Assembly (NCBI GenBank): GCA_021812245.1
Contig: JAKAOK010000003.1
Coordinates: 1-64,000 of the forward strand
DNA: 64,000 bases
Direction of reading: 5' to 3'
Source of the DNA: a bacterium
GTDB lineage: Bacteria; SZUA-79; Acidulodesulfobacterales; Acidulodesulfobacteraceae
Part shown: positions 46,259 through 56,258 of the stretch, one piece after another
Position numbering within the stretch: the stretch's first letter is position 1
Layout of the letters: each line of letters starts with the position of its first letter
The notes under the pieces: generated by a model
Told to the model about the DNA's origin: nothing
The model's input: only the letters and a program-made list of their open reading frames with translations
Databases searched by the model: none
Program-made: the position numbers and the translations under genes

Positions 46259-47245
46259 TTAAGGAGCTGTAAATCCGAAACGCTCGAATATTTTTAAACA
46301 TTCTTTCGATTTCAAGAAATTCAGCCATTCCTGTGCGGCCTTAGGATTCGGAGCGCCTTTAACCATGGCGCCGCCGTATAAAGCTACAGTGTTTTCATTG
46401 GCAGGAATATTAATTCCGGTAATAGGATTTCCTATCATTTCCTGAAATTTAGCCTCAGACTGCCATGTAACGCCGGCATCCGATTTTTTCTGCATAATCC
46501 TCATAGGGGTCTGACGGTGATGTATGTGGGTCAAATAAACTCTCCCCGATTTTACTCCATAGTTATAAACGGACTGTTCTAATTTTTTCCCGCCGGCCTT
46601 AACAAGCGAAGCCTTAATCTGGTGTGCTATACCTTCAAATGCGGGGTTAGGCATAGACAGTTTTAATTTTGGATTACCGAGGCTTTTTAATCCGGTAATA
46701 TGATATGGATTCCCTTTATAAGTCATTATAGTAAGGTCATTTTTCCCATAGGTAACTATCTTTCCGGTCGTCATTCCTATTTTATTGGTAAAACGAAGTT
46801 TTTTTGCGCCAGCCATATAGATATCCGGCGAAAAATACATCGTCAGATTTCCCAGCGTAACGGTATTATTGTGCTTCCATACTCTTACCAGCATACCCGG
46901 AGGAATAGTTATATAAAATACATGCTTGACGTTAGGATATTTTTTCATAAATGCTTTTACGACATGGGGCAGTACAAAAAATATATTACCTCCGATAAAT
47001 ACCACTAAACTTGACTTGGGATGCAAGGTAACGGCGGTAATGTTTCCGTGAAAATCAGGATTATTATCTACGGTCATAGGACTGAAATGGTAACCCTGCT
47101 CTATCGACGGGTCCCCATTTTTGCACCATGGCGGATATACGCCTTTAATACCCAGAGCAAAAGAAGCTTCGGACATAGAAGCGGTTAAAACAAACACTAA
47201 TGCCAGACCTAATGCCAGCATTCTAAACAAACGAAGTGAACGCAT
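46259..47245 (-). CDS. Periplasmic substrate-binding protein, ModA-like, without a transporter
   Basis: This 328-residue protein has a signal peptide (about 1-30) and a type 2 periplasmic binding fold. LVVFIGGNIFFVLPHVVKAF resembles the first strand and helix of molybdate/sulfate-type proteins, and NTVALYGGAMVKGAPNPKAA followed by EWLNFLKSKECLKIF is the typical C-terminal part. Two cysteines are present after the signal peptide (PPWCKNG and KECLKIF). No permease or ATPase is adjacent. The first gene before doxDA, it may present a sulfur oxyanion to DoxDA or act as a sensor. The ligand is unknown. ATG 47245 follows GGAGG. Confidence 0.75.
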   Translation of the reverse strand: MRSLRLFRMLALGLALVFVLTASMSEASFALGIKGVYPPWCKNGDPSIEQGYHFSPMTVDNNPDFHGNITAVTLHPKSSLVVFIGGNIFFVLPHVVKAFMKKYPNVKHVFYITIPPGMLVRVWKHNNTVTLGNLTMYFSPDIYMAGAKKLRFTNKIGMTTGKIVTYGKNDLTIMTYKGNPYHITGLKSLGNPKLKLSMPNPAFEGIAHQIKASLVKAGGKKLEQSVYNYGVKSGRVYLTHIHHRQTPMRIMQKKSDAGVTWQSEAKFQEMIGNPITGINIPANENTVALYGGAMVKGAPNPKAAQEWLNFLKSKECLKIFERFGFTAP

Positions 47246-47334
47246 AATTCTTTAACCTCCAAAGTTAATTTTTTTGATTAATTTTAATTTAGCAATAACT
47301 AGTAAAATGCCGAAGATTTACTTATAACTTTTAA

Positions 47335-47362
47335 AATATACTACTTTAAAAAAATAAGTCAA
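47335..47362 (-). promoter_or_regulatory. Candidate promoter for the binding protein-doxDA-dsrE operon
   Basis: On the minus strand TTGACT (47362-47357) and TATATT (47340-47335) are spaced by 16 nt, within the 242-bp divergent gap. The leader would be about 80 nt. Confidence 0.5.
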
Positions 47363-47385
47363 TAAAAAATGTTTAAAAGATACTA

Positions 47386-47415
47386 TTGATATTAAAACCA
47401 TACAAAGTATATAAT
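47386..47415 (+). promoter_or_regulatory. Candidate promoter for the divergent DsrE-like gene
   Basis: TTGATA (47386-47391) and TATAAT (47410-47415) are separated by 18 nt. It lies back to back with the sulfur operon promoter, so a shared regulator could act on both. Confidence 0.5.
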
Positions 47416-47487
47416 TGTATAATATAGCATGATTATTTGGATAATTTTATTTTAATTATAAGTACTATACGGCGAGGATAAGGCACT

Positions 47488-47835
47488 ATGAAAACAAAAG
47501 TTTTAATCGTTATAACAACAGGAGAAAATGACCCGATTAAAGTTGTTTCCGGACTTAATCTTGCATGGAAGACAAAAAAGAACGGAAGCTTTGAAGATGT
47601 CAGGGTGTTTTTTTACGGTTCATCGGAAGATTATATCGCAAAGACCGATAATGCAGAGGTATTGGAAGCCTATGAAGAGGTTTTAAAAAACGGCATTATT
47701 ATTCAGGGTTGCATCGGATTTGCTAAAAAATTTAACGTTACTACAAAATTAAGCGATAAAAAAATAACGCTTATGAGTTCGTCTGCCGTTATCCCTGATC
47801 TTATGGCGGACGGATACAAGGTGATAACTTTTTAA
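47488..47835 (+). CDS. Cytosolic DsrE-like protein
   Basis: This 115-residue protein without a signal peptide shows a DsrE-family pattern: VLIVITTGENDPIKVVSGLNLAWK, VRVFFYGSSEDYI, then NGIIIQGCIGFAKKF with the sole Cys at 75 in the usual sulfur-carrier loop. It ends in a beta strand (GYKVITF). It is divergent from the DoxDA operon. DsrE relatives relay or bind sulfane sulfur. A role linked to thiosulfate or tetrathionate metabolism is inferred from position only. ATG 47488 is preceded by GGCGAGG. Confidence 0.75.
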   Translation: MKTKVLIVITTGENDPIKVVSGLNLAWKTKKNGSFEDVRVFFYGSSEDYIAKTDNAEVLEAYEEVLKNGIIIQGCIGFAKKFNVTTKLSDKKITLMSSSAVIPDLMADGYKVITF

Positions 47836-48077
47836 ACGCTGGTAGAATTTTACTTATCTAAGCGGCTCAAAGCATTTAGCAATGATTATGACCGGCGATT
47901 TGTGCATATGTTCGTGATTTGGCCTTCCTTTTTTGAAATACCCCTTCGCCCTATAGCGGCTATTTATATTTCAAAGACGAATGTAAGTATTCCATAGACA
48001 TCTATACCCGCTTCTGCCTTTTTTATACCGGCGTAAAAATTTAGGGCTTTAAAAACAGGAAAACCATATATTTTTTA
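47836..48077. other. Gap with possible decayed coding traces
   Basis: No intact gene is visible. On the minus strand two overlapping open stretches without start codons (about 47964-48074 and 47854-47972) translate to coding-like residues (GFPVFKALNFYAG; YFKKGRPNHEHMHKSP) in different frames. This could be a frameshifted remnant next to the 3' end of tRNA-Leu, or chance. Confidence 0.25.
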
Positions 48078-48165
48078 TGGTGCCGAGGGCCGGAATCGAA
48101 CCGGCACGGAACTAAGTTCCGAGGGATTTTAAGTCCCTTGCGTCTACCACTTCCGCCACCCCGGC
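48078..48165 (-). tRNA. tRNA-Leu (anticodon UAA)
   Basis: This is an 88-nt tRNA with CCA encoded. Acceptor GCCGGGG pairs with CCTCGGC, the anticodon stem GGGAC/TCCCT encloses TTAAAA giving UAA, a variable stem GGAAC/GTTCC marks a class II tRNA, and the TPsiC loop is GGTTCGATTCC. Confidence 0.95.
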
Positions 48166-48206
48166 AATTAGACTGCGTAAATGTGACAATTAAAATCGAG
48201 TAATGA

Positions 48207-48236
48207 ATTTTATCTAATAAATATAAGATTTGCCAA
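48207..48236 (-). promoter_or_regulatory. Candidate promoter for tRNA-Leu
   Basis: On the minus strand TTGGCA (48236-48231) and TAAAAT (48212-48207) are spaced by 18 nt, about 40 nt before the tRNA. Confidence 0.35.
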
Positions 48237-48253
48237 ATTTATTTAAAAAGGGG

Positions 48254-49717
<1,464 letters not shown>

Positions 49718-49752
49718 TTAGTTTTCTTATCTGGATTATATAAATTTTAGGG

Positions 49753-50592
49753 TTATCCGTTATGATGCTGCTTCATATGGCATTCGTAGGAAGCTTTTTC
49801 TTCTTCTTTATAAAATTTGAGCCTGTTCATAAGATTATCGAAATCGACGAGATGCCCGTCAAAATCAGGACCGTCCACGCAGGCGAATTTCGTTTTCTTA
49901 TCTACAAGAACTCTGCATGCGCCGCACATTCCCGTTCCGTCTATCATAATAGGATTTAAACTTACCGTCGTTTTAATAGATTTTTCTCTTGTAAGGTCGC
50001 TGACGGCTTTCATCATAATCACCGGTCCTATTGCGATAACCCTGTCTATTTGCATTTTCTTATCGTAAATAAGCTCTCTCAAAACATCGGTAACTATTCC
50101 TTTTGTGCCGTAACTTCCATCGTTTGTGGCAATAAGAACTTCACTGCTCGCCGACCTCATCTCGTCTTCCATTAAAAGAAGTTCTTTGCTTCTCGCTCCG
50201 ATTATCGAAATAACATTATTTCCGGCTGATTTCAGGGCTTTGGCTATAGGATAGATTGCGGCGATTCCAAAACCGCCGCCGATACAAACTACAGTTCCAA
50301 ATCTTTCTATTTCCGTAGGAACGCCTAGCGGACCCACCACGTCGGTTAAACTGTCGCCCACGTTCAATTCGCTGAGCAAATGCGTTGTTTTTCCGAGCGT
50401 CTGAACTAATATGGTAACGGTTTTATCGTTTTTGTCGGAATCTGCTATAGTAATGGGCACCCTTTCTCCGTTTTTATTCACTCTCAGAATTATAAACTGC
50501 CCGGGCAGGGCTTTTAATGCAACATCCGGAGCGGATATATTATATAAATTTATCCCTTCCCCCAGATTTTTCTTACCGACAATTTCATACAT
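49753..50592 (-). CDS. nfnA: NfnA / SudB-type ferredoxin-NADP reductase subunit
   Basis: This 279-residue protein from ATG 50592 (MYEIVGKKNLGEGIN) is a dihydroorotate dehydrogenase electron transfer subunit-like FNR. It has the FAD region RVPITIADSD, VCIGGGFGIAAIYPIAKAL for NAD, and a 2Fe-2S cysteine cluster GTGMCGACRVLVDKKTKFAC. It sits 47 bp upstream of nfnB. An 11-residue upstream extension to 50625 is less likely. Together they could regenerate NADPH or reduced ferredoxin. Confidence 0.87.
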   Translation of the reverse strand: MYEIVGKKNLGEGINLYNISAPDVALKALPGQFIILRVNKNGERVPITIADSDKNDKTVTILVQTLGKTTHLLSELNVGDSLTDVVGPLGVPTEIERFGTVVCIGGGFGIAAIYPIAKALKSAGNNVISIIGARSKELLLMEDEMRSASSEVLIATNDGSYGTKGIVTDVLRELIYDKKMQIDRVIAIGPVIMMKAVSDLTREKSIKTTVSLNPIMIDGTGMCGACRVLVDKKTKFACVDGPDFDGHLVDFDNLMNRLKFYKEEEKASYECHMKQHHNG

Positions 50593-50638
50593 ATTATTCA
50601 ATACCTCACAAAATATAAAAATCAATTAAATATATTGA

Positions 50639-50713
50639 TGGAGGCGGCACTCGGAATTGAACCGAGGTATAGAGGTTTTGCAGACCTCTGCCTTACCGCT
50701 TGGCTATGCCGCC
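50639..50713 (-). tRNA. tRNA-Cys (anticodon GCA)
   Basis: This is a 75-nt tRNA with encoded CCA. Acceptor GGCGGC pairs with GCCGCC, the anticodon stem GAGGT/ACCTC encloses CTGCAAA with GCA, the discriminator is U, and the TPsiC loop is GGTTCAATTCC. Confidence 0.95.
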
Positions 50714-50737
50714 TTAAATATCACGGATTAATTATTT

Positions 50738-50766
50738 ATTATAATACTTTTTTATTTTTTTTTCAA
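50738..50766 (-). promoter_or_regulatory. Promoter for tRNA-Cys and probably nfnAB
   Basis: On the minus strand TTGAAA (50766-50761) and TATAAT (50743-50738) are separated by 17 nt. The start would be near 50731, 18 nt before the tRNA. Confidence 0.55.
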
Positions 50767-50793
50767 ATAGAAAAAAGTAACTACGAGTTTTTA

Positions 50794-51891
50794 TTACTTG
50801 TATAGTAGAAGGCTTTTAGCTCTTATTTTCCCGTTAACTCCGGGCAAGCGCGCTTTAAGTTTCTTGAAATTTATTCCTTCGGGCTTAGCATAAATAGAAA
50901 ATGTACCGACTCTGTTAAATACAGTTTTTACTAAAGCGATGCCTTTATTAAAAGATTTAAAGCTGAACAGGCTGCTTCTCTCTATTCCATTTTCTGAAAT
51001 TAAAACCAATTTAACTTTCCCCTTAATTTTATTTACGTTATTTATTACATTTCCGTATTTATCTAAGGAAACAATTTTAATTACAAAAGGCTTCCCCGCC
51101 GGAACTTTTGCGATATTTGTAGATATAAGGAATTTATTAAAATAGGAAGGATGGATATCGATATTTTTACTGATAAAAACATGGGTTCTTCCGTCGTAAT
51201 CCACTTCGAAATTAAGCCGGCTCGAACCTGCCCTGTCTGAAATAAAGCTAAAATTACCCGAGCCGTTTTTAATGTAATTTGCCGGTATGATTCTCGGGCG
51301 AACTTTAAAATTATCTCCGGTAAGATAAACTTTTATGTCTCCGTTTTGTTTAGGCATAAAACGTATAGGATTGCCGTACTGATCCACCGCATAAACTTTA
51401 ACGCCGAAAGGTTCGCCCGCCGTTGCTTTTCGAGGAGCCGCTATTTTTAAATTATGAAAAGGGCCTGCAGCGACATATACAGGCGAACTGATATTTTGAA
51501 CGCCTTCAAATGAAGCGGAGACGGCAATATTTCCCGCCTTTTTATAGGATAAATCAAAATTGACCGCTCCGTTTTTAAATTCCGATGCAGGAATATCCAA
51601 CTGTTCCGTAGCGCTATTATTTCCGATACTTACGCCTATATTAAGCCCTTCGTATTTATTTGCAAAATCGGCAATAACATTTCCGTAATCGTCCAACGCA
51701 ACTAACTTAACCGTAAATTTGCTCCCGGCAGGTACCGTACCGGGAACGTTTATTCTAAAATTATTCAGCTTCCCGGGCAGAATAGTTATCGTGGTAAATG
51801 CATACGCCCCCACAGAAACTAATAAAATTGAAATAGAAAGTAAAAACAGAACGATATGGTAAGTTACTGCTTTTCTTGCATTTAAATTCAT
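50794..51891 (-). CDS. Secreted protein with three Ig-like repeats
   Basis: This 365-residue protein has an N-terminal signal or anchor (about 12-32) and three tandem domains of about 105 residues. Each begins with a shared pattern: KFTVKLVALDDYGNVI, PFGVKVYAVDQYGNPI, PFVIKIVSLDKYGNVI (a bacterial Ig-like, Big-type signature). No enzymatic motif is visible. It could be a periplasmic or surface structural protein. The adjacent TPR gene (50 bp upstream) may be related. Function unknown. Confidence 0.75.
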   Translation of the reverse strand: MNLNARKAVTYHIVLFLLSISILLVSVGAYAFTTITILPGKLNNFRINVPGTVPAGSKFTVKLVALDDYGNVIADFANKYEGLNIGVSIGNNSATEQLDIPASEFKNGAVNFDLSYKKAGNIAVSASFEGVQNISSPVYVAAGPFHNLKIAAPRKATAGEPFGVKVYAVDQYGNPIRFMPKQNGDIKVYLTGDNFKVRPRIIPANYIKNGSGNFSFISDRAGSSRLNFEVDYDGRTHVFISKNIDIHPSYFNKFLISTNIAKVPAGKPFVIKIVSLDKYGNVINNVNKIKGKVKLVLISENGIERSSLFSFKSFNKGIALVKTVFNRVGTFSIYAKPEGINFKKLKARLPGVNGKIRAKSLLLYK

Positions 51892-51941
51892 AATTGGATT
51901 CCCTCTAAATGATAATTATGTAGTATATTTTTATTACATAT

Positions 51942-52985
51942 CTATCGTCTATTTTTTGAAATATTTAAATAATATTTAATTCGTCCGCTTGAAGGATTTA
52001 ACTTCAACGCTTCTTTAAAATTATGCTCGGCTTCGGAAAAATTTTCGCTGTGCAGATACGCAAGTCCTAAAATAAAATTAACCTGCCATAATTTTTTTTG
52101 GTTTAGCGCCTTTCTTGCATAGAATATAGATTCGTTATAATTTTTAGTCTCGTAACTGTCAAGGGCGGCGTTCGATAATGCCATATAGTTATCAGGATTC
52201 AGCATAACGGCCTTTTTAAACATTGCCAATGCTTTGTCCAGATTATTTTTCTCAAAGAACGAAACTCCTTTTTTATTGTAAAAATCGGATTTTTTTATGT
52301 TGGATTCATTTGATAACTTTCTATAAACATTTTCTGCTATTTTTTTTGCCGGTTTCCTTTTGATTTTTTCGACTGCCTCTTTTGTCTTCGGAACATTAAG
52401 AAACGGATTTATCGTTCCAAAGTTATATGGCCGTGAAAGCTTGGCCTTTAGTTTTACGATATCCGATAACATCTCGGGTTTGCTTATTGCATATGCCGCT
52501 AAAATGGAAGAAAAAGAAACATTCTTTTCTTTATTAAAATTTTTGCTTATATAAAACTTTTTTAATTCTATTTTGTAATTGTATTCCAGCGTCTTAATAA
52601 GCGAATAAATATCTGCGGGCTTTCCTGAGCCGGATACTTTAAACGAATAAACTGCCGTATTTTTATTTTTATTTATATGAATTAATTTGACATAGCCTAA
52701 TTTTACGCCATATTCTTTAGAAGCGCTTATGATTTCGGAAATAAAATAACCGTCATTTTCATTAAAAGAATACCCGTATCTAAGAACCGGCAACTCAATA
52801 TTTTTAATGCTCTTTATGTTTTCGGCTATACGCTTCTGAATGTTTTCAAGATTATTAAGCCTTACGCTTATTGCCGAGCCTATTTTTTTTTCTTTTGCGG
52901 TAAGAGTTCTGTAAATCAAAAAAACCCCTAACACGGAAGCTATAAAAACTAAGATAGCGATATAATAGATATTTTTTTTATCCAC
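51942..52985 (-). CDS. Membrane-anchored TPR protein
   Basis: This 347-residue protein has one transmembrane helix (about 8-28), a coiled coil, a region of about 100 residues with no recognised domain, and three or more TPR units at about 230-340 (NKKGVSFFEKNNLDKALAMFKKA and FSEAEHNFKEALKLNPSS). The start codon is GTG at 52985. TPRs mediate protein-protein contacts. The central part carries FKVSGSGKPADIYSLIKTLEY, which resembles pilus/secretion ferredoxin-like domains (PilO/GspM type), only weakly. Confidence 0.65.
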   Translation of the reverse strand: MDKKNIYYIAILVFIASVLGVFLIYRTLTAKEKKIGSAISVRLNNLENIQKRIAENIKSIKNIELPVLRYGYSFNENDGYFISEIISASKEYGVKLGYVKLIHINKNKNTAVYSFKVSGSGKPADIYSLIKTLEYNYKIELKKFYISKNFNKEKNVSFSSILAAYAISKPEMLSDIVKLKAKLSRPYNFGTINPFLNVPKTKEAVEKIKRKPAKKIAENVYRKLSNESNIKKSDFYNKKGVSFFEKNNLDKALAMFKKAVMLNPDNYMALSNAALDSYETKNYNESIFYARKALNQKKLWQVNFILGLAYLHSENFSEAEHNFKEALKLNPSSGRIKYYLNISKNRR

Positions 52986-53063
52986 AAAAATAATATTCGC
53001 CGGAATTTAATAAGTTAATTTAAAACGCTTTAATATATTTAATACATTATTAATGAACTTTAG

Positions 53064-53447
53064 TCAATAAATTTTATAATAAGAAGCCATTGAAGAGTCC
53101 GTCTCATAAACATCAACTCTTTTAATAGTTATATTAAAGATTTTATTTACTTTCATTTTTTTTTCGAATTCTTCATATATATATCTGGCGATATTTTCGG
53201 CTGAAGGATTTATTTCTTTGAAAAATCCGGTTTCATTAATAAATTTATGGTCAAGCGTTTCCATAACTTCGTTAAGATATTTTTTAAGCAGTTTAAAATC
53301 TATAACAAGACCGATTTCATTCAATACGTCGGACGATACCACGAGCTCGACATGCCAGTTATGGCCGTGGATATTTTCACATTTTCCATTATAGCCTCTA
53401 AGGGCATGAGCCGATGAGAAACCGGATAAGACCTTTAAATCATACAT
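53064..53447 (-). CDS. queD: 6-carboxy-5,6,7,8-tetrahydropterin synthase QueD
   Basis: This 127-residue protein has the zinc ligands of the PTPS/QueD fold: His in SSAHALRGY and the pair in CENIHGHNWHVEL, with the catalytic Cys in the same segment. The segment MVETLDHKFIN-like (METLDHKFINE) and PSAENIARYIYEEF are conserved. It makes the queuosine precursor CPH4. The other queuosine genes are not in the window. It lies 10 bp downstream of the SurA-N-like gene. Confidence 0.93.
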   Translation of the reverse strand: MYDLKVLSGFSSAHALRGYNGKCENIHGHNWHVELVVSSDVLNEIGLVIDFKLLKKYLNEVMETLDHKFINETGFFKEINPSAENIARYIYEEFEKKMKVNKIFNITIKRVDVYETDSSMASYYKIY

Positions 53448-53457
53448 GTTTATTCCG

Positions 53458-54087
53458 TTAATTAAAATTGTCGTTTATCTCGATTTCGGAATGCTTCTTA
53501 ATGCCCGATAACATGTTTTTTAATTTAAGCGACAATTCTTTATTATATTTTTGTTTTACGTTCTGCGTAATTTTTCCGCTGTTTTCTAAAGTGAACAAAA
53601 AGAAACGGAGCCGTTCATCAATAAAAATTTTTTCAATAAGAATGTTTTTTACAAAAACATTAAAATCGGTTTTATTTAACCCGAATTTTGCCAGAAATAA
53701 ATTAAAGCCGGTTTTTTTATGAATCATCTTAAATTTTTTTTCAAAATCTGACGTTAATGCGTTAACCCTGCTTTCGGATACCTTTAGCCCCCCGACTTTT
53801 TCCTCCTGCTTTAAAATCAACATCCTGTTTATATAAAAATTTAAGGTAGGCTTTAATTTAACGTTCGACACGATTTTATTAAGGTCGCGGTATTTTAAAT
53901 TATTTATCGCGTTGAAATTATACAAAAAATATAATTCGTTTAAAGTTATAGGCGTATTGTCCACGGAAGCGGCAATCTCATCGGTCAAAAATCCATAAGA
54001 ATTTGCGGCAAACAGCGATATAACTATAAAATATAGAAAGGAAATCCCAAAAATATTAATTTTTTTATTTATTATTTCTCTTCCCAT
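53458..54087 (-). CDS. SurA N-terminal-domain-like periplasmic protein lacking a PPIase domain
   Basis: This 209-residue protein has a signal or membrane segment (about 12-32) and then a SurA-N-like helical domain: DEIAASVDNTPITLNELYFLYNF, LNFYINRMLILKQEEKVGG and RVNALTSDFEKKF. It ends without a parvulin domain, so it would be a chaperone-only relative. Outer-membrane protein handling is inferred from the domain. It diverges from the histidine kinase gene, sharing a 37-bp gap. Confidence 0.7.
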   Translation of the reverse strand: MGREIINKKINIFGISFLYFIVISLFAANSYGFLTDEIAASVDNTPITLNELYFLYNFNAINNLKYRDLNKIVSNVKLKPTLNFYINRMLILKQEEKVGGLKVSESRVNALTSDFEKKFKMIHKKTGFNLFLAKFGLNKTDFNVFVKNILIEKIFIDERLRFFLFTLENSGKITQNVKQKYNKELSLKLKNMLSGIKKHSEIEINDNFN

Positions 54088-54124
54088 TTTTTAATAGAAA
54101 TTATTCGTAATATATTATAAAATT

Positions 54125-55387
54125 TTGACTATGAACTATCCTTTTTCGGCCATATTTTATATTTTAATATTATCATTATTTTTATTCTTTTTGTATATTT
54201 TTTTATATAAAAATATACAAATACTATTTACTAAAAATAAATTCAAAGAATACCGGGATAAAATAAAAAATTATTTATATATACTAAATAATATAATGGA
54301 CGGACTGGCAATTATTGACGGCGAAAAAAATATTTTATTCGTCAACGCCGCTTTTAATAAAAACATAAGGGCCGTAAAAATCCAGCCAAATATTAAAGAA
54401 TTCGATATTCTAACAAGAAATTTAGAGCTTAATTCCTTAATCGACGATGCCGTTTCGGATACAAATTTTAAATTTATCGAAAAGAAGATTTCATACTATG
54501 ACAGGGCCGAAGAAAAAATAATTAACTGTATTATATTAAAAATAGAATCTTCTAACGAATACGCCGTTATTATCAGAGATATAACATATCTCCAAAAAAT
54601 AGAAAATGTGCGGACGGCATTTATCCAAAACATATCCCATGAATTAAAAACCCCTATAACGGCGATAACGGGTTTTACGGAAACATTAAAAAACGGGGCT
54701 ATCGATAATCCTGAAGTTAGAATTAAGTTTATCGATATAATATACCATCACGCAAAACGGCTTAATTATCTAATTGACGATTTAATAACCCTGACTAATA
54801 TAGAAACCGAAAAATCTCGCGTAAAATATGAAAAAACCTTTATTAAATCGGATATAGAGGACTCATTAGTTCTATTCGAAAAAGAAATAAAAGAAAAAAA
54901 TCTAACGGTAATCAATAATATATCCGATATCTCCTTCATTTCCGATCCGGTAAAAGTTAATCAAATTATAATAAATTTGATTCAAAATGCTGTTAAATAT
55001 ACGGATAACGGCGGAACAATTAAGCTTGAAGGATACATTGCAGACTCTAAAACCGCCGATGATTTTATTTCAAATACGGAAGGCGCTTCGGTTTTATGGG
55101 ATAATCTTCCGCTCAAAAAAAACTTGGGAAAATTCTTTTTCTTTTCGATAGAAGATAACGGCAAAGGCGTAACCTACACTAATCTTTTAAGGCTCGGCGA
55201 GAGATTTTTCAGGGTTGACAGCTCCCATAACGATGACCGCCATAAAGGAACCGGATTGGGTCTTGCAATTGCAAAACATACGCTAAAACTTCTTCAAGGC
55301 AGTGCGATAATTAAAAGCGGATTGGGCAACGGTTTTATATTTTCTTTTATAATACCGGAAGCCGAAAATAATTTTAAACAAAATTAA
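54125..55387 (+). CDS. Sensor histidine kinase (PhoR/WalK type)
   Basis: This 420-residue protein has an N-terminal membrane helix (about 8-30), a PAS-like domain (about 48-155), HisKA with ISHELKTPITAITGF (His about 172), and HATPase with NLIQNAVKYTDNGG (N box), EDNGKGV (G1) and GTGLGLAIA (G2). It is probably autokinase-competent. The frame starts with TTG 54125. An ATG at 54131 is equally plausible. No response regulator is adjacent, so its target is unknown. The 3' end converges on mqnA with 14 bp overlap. Confidence 0.88.
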   Translation: MTMNYPFSAIFYILILSLFLFFLYIFLYKNIQILFTKNKFKEYRDKIKNYLYILNNIMDGLAIIDGEKNILFVNAAFNKNIRAVKIQPNIKEFDILTRNLELNSLIDDAVSDTNFKFIEKKISYYDRAEEKIINCIILKIESSNEYAVIIRDITYLQKIENVRTAFIQNISHELKTPITAITGFTETLKNGAIDNPEVRIKFIDIIYHHAKRLNYLIDDLITLTNIETEKSRVKYEKTFIKSDIEDSLVLFEKEIKEKNLTVINNISDISFISDPVKVNQIIINLIQNAVKYTDNGGTIKLEGYIADSKTADDFISNTEGASVLWDNLPLKKNLGKFFFFSIEDNGKGVTYTNLLRLGERFFRVDSSHNDDRHKGTGLGLAIAKHTLKLLQGSAIIKSGLGNGFIFSFIIPEAENNFKQN

Positions 55388-56258
55388 GTTTCGGGATAGA
55401 AGATATTAACTTGTTTTTATATAATAATTCCGAGTAAAGGTTAAATCCTCCAATCTCGTTTTTTCCGAAATCGAAACTCAAACATTCCGTCCAGTAGTCT
55501 ATGAGTTCTTCGTAAGATATAAATTTATATTCATCTAATTCCGATATGGACAAGGCGGCCTCTCTGAGCCCTGAAACAGCCGTTTTTTTTGATTCGATAA
55601 GAAATTTGTATAGGGTATCGAATTCATTCTTATTGTTATCGTAAGCCTCTTTGTTTATAATAAAAAGTGCGAAAACAAAAGGGTAACCCGTATATCTGTA
55701 CCATAAATCCGCCAAATCATAAGCAAAACAACTTTCCGGAATATGTTTTATCAGCTTTAAGGCGTTATTTCCTATATGTAAAAAAATCCCTCCTTTTATT
55801 GCTTCGCCGCCGGAAACCTGCCCAAGTTTCAGTTCTAATTTATCATTAGGCTTTAAAGCCGTAAATTTTATTTTATTCAAATCCATTTTATATATTTCGG
55901 CGAGTAAAACTTTCAGAAGATTTATAGATGTAAGCGTTTCGGGAGTAACATGTATCGTCTCGTTTTCGTTAAAATCTTCTATCGGCTTTGAAGAAAAAAG
56001 ATAAATGCTTTTTACTTTTTTTTTGGAGCTTATGGAGAGGTTTGGAAATATATACGAATATTTATAATTTAAAATATAATAAAAAGAAGATGAAGGGCTG
56101 ATATCTATATTTCCCGTTTCCAGCTCCCTGTTTAAAAAAGCGGGACTGCCGGAAACAAAATTCATAAAATTTATTTTGTTATCGTTTTTAAACGCCTTTT
56201 TTAAATAATAATATATAGGATATACGTTAAGATAATTTATTTCTCCGATTCGAATCAT
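55374..56258 (-). CDS. mqnA: Chorismate dehydratase MqnA (futalosine menaquinone pathway)
   Basis: This 294-residue type 2 binding-protein-fold enzyme has MIRIGEINYLNVYPIYYYL, then NIDISPSSSFYYI (SPSSS is typical of MqnA) and HVTPETLTSINLLKVLL. It dehydrates chorismate to 3-enolpyruvylbenzoate, the first step of futalosine-type menaquinone synthesis. The remaining mqn genes are not in the window. The start overlaps the HAD phosphatase stop by 4 bp. Confidence 0.9.
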   Translation of the reverse strand: MIRIGEINYLNVYPIYYYLKKAFKNDNKINFMNFVSGSPAFLNRELETGNIDISPSSSFYYILNYKYSYIFPNLSISSKKKVKSIYLFSSKPIEDFNENETIHVTPETLTSINLLKVLLAEIYKMDLNKIKFTALKPNDKLELKLGQVSGGEAIKGGIFLHIGNNALKLIKHIPESCFAYDLADLWYRYTGYPFVFALFIINKEAYDNNKNEFDTLYKFLIESKKTAVSGLREAALSISELDEYKFISYEELIDYWTECLSFDFGKNEIGGFNLYSELLYKNKLISSIPKLNFV

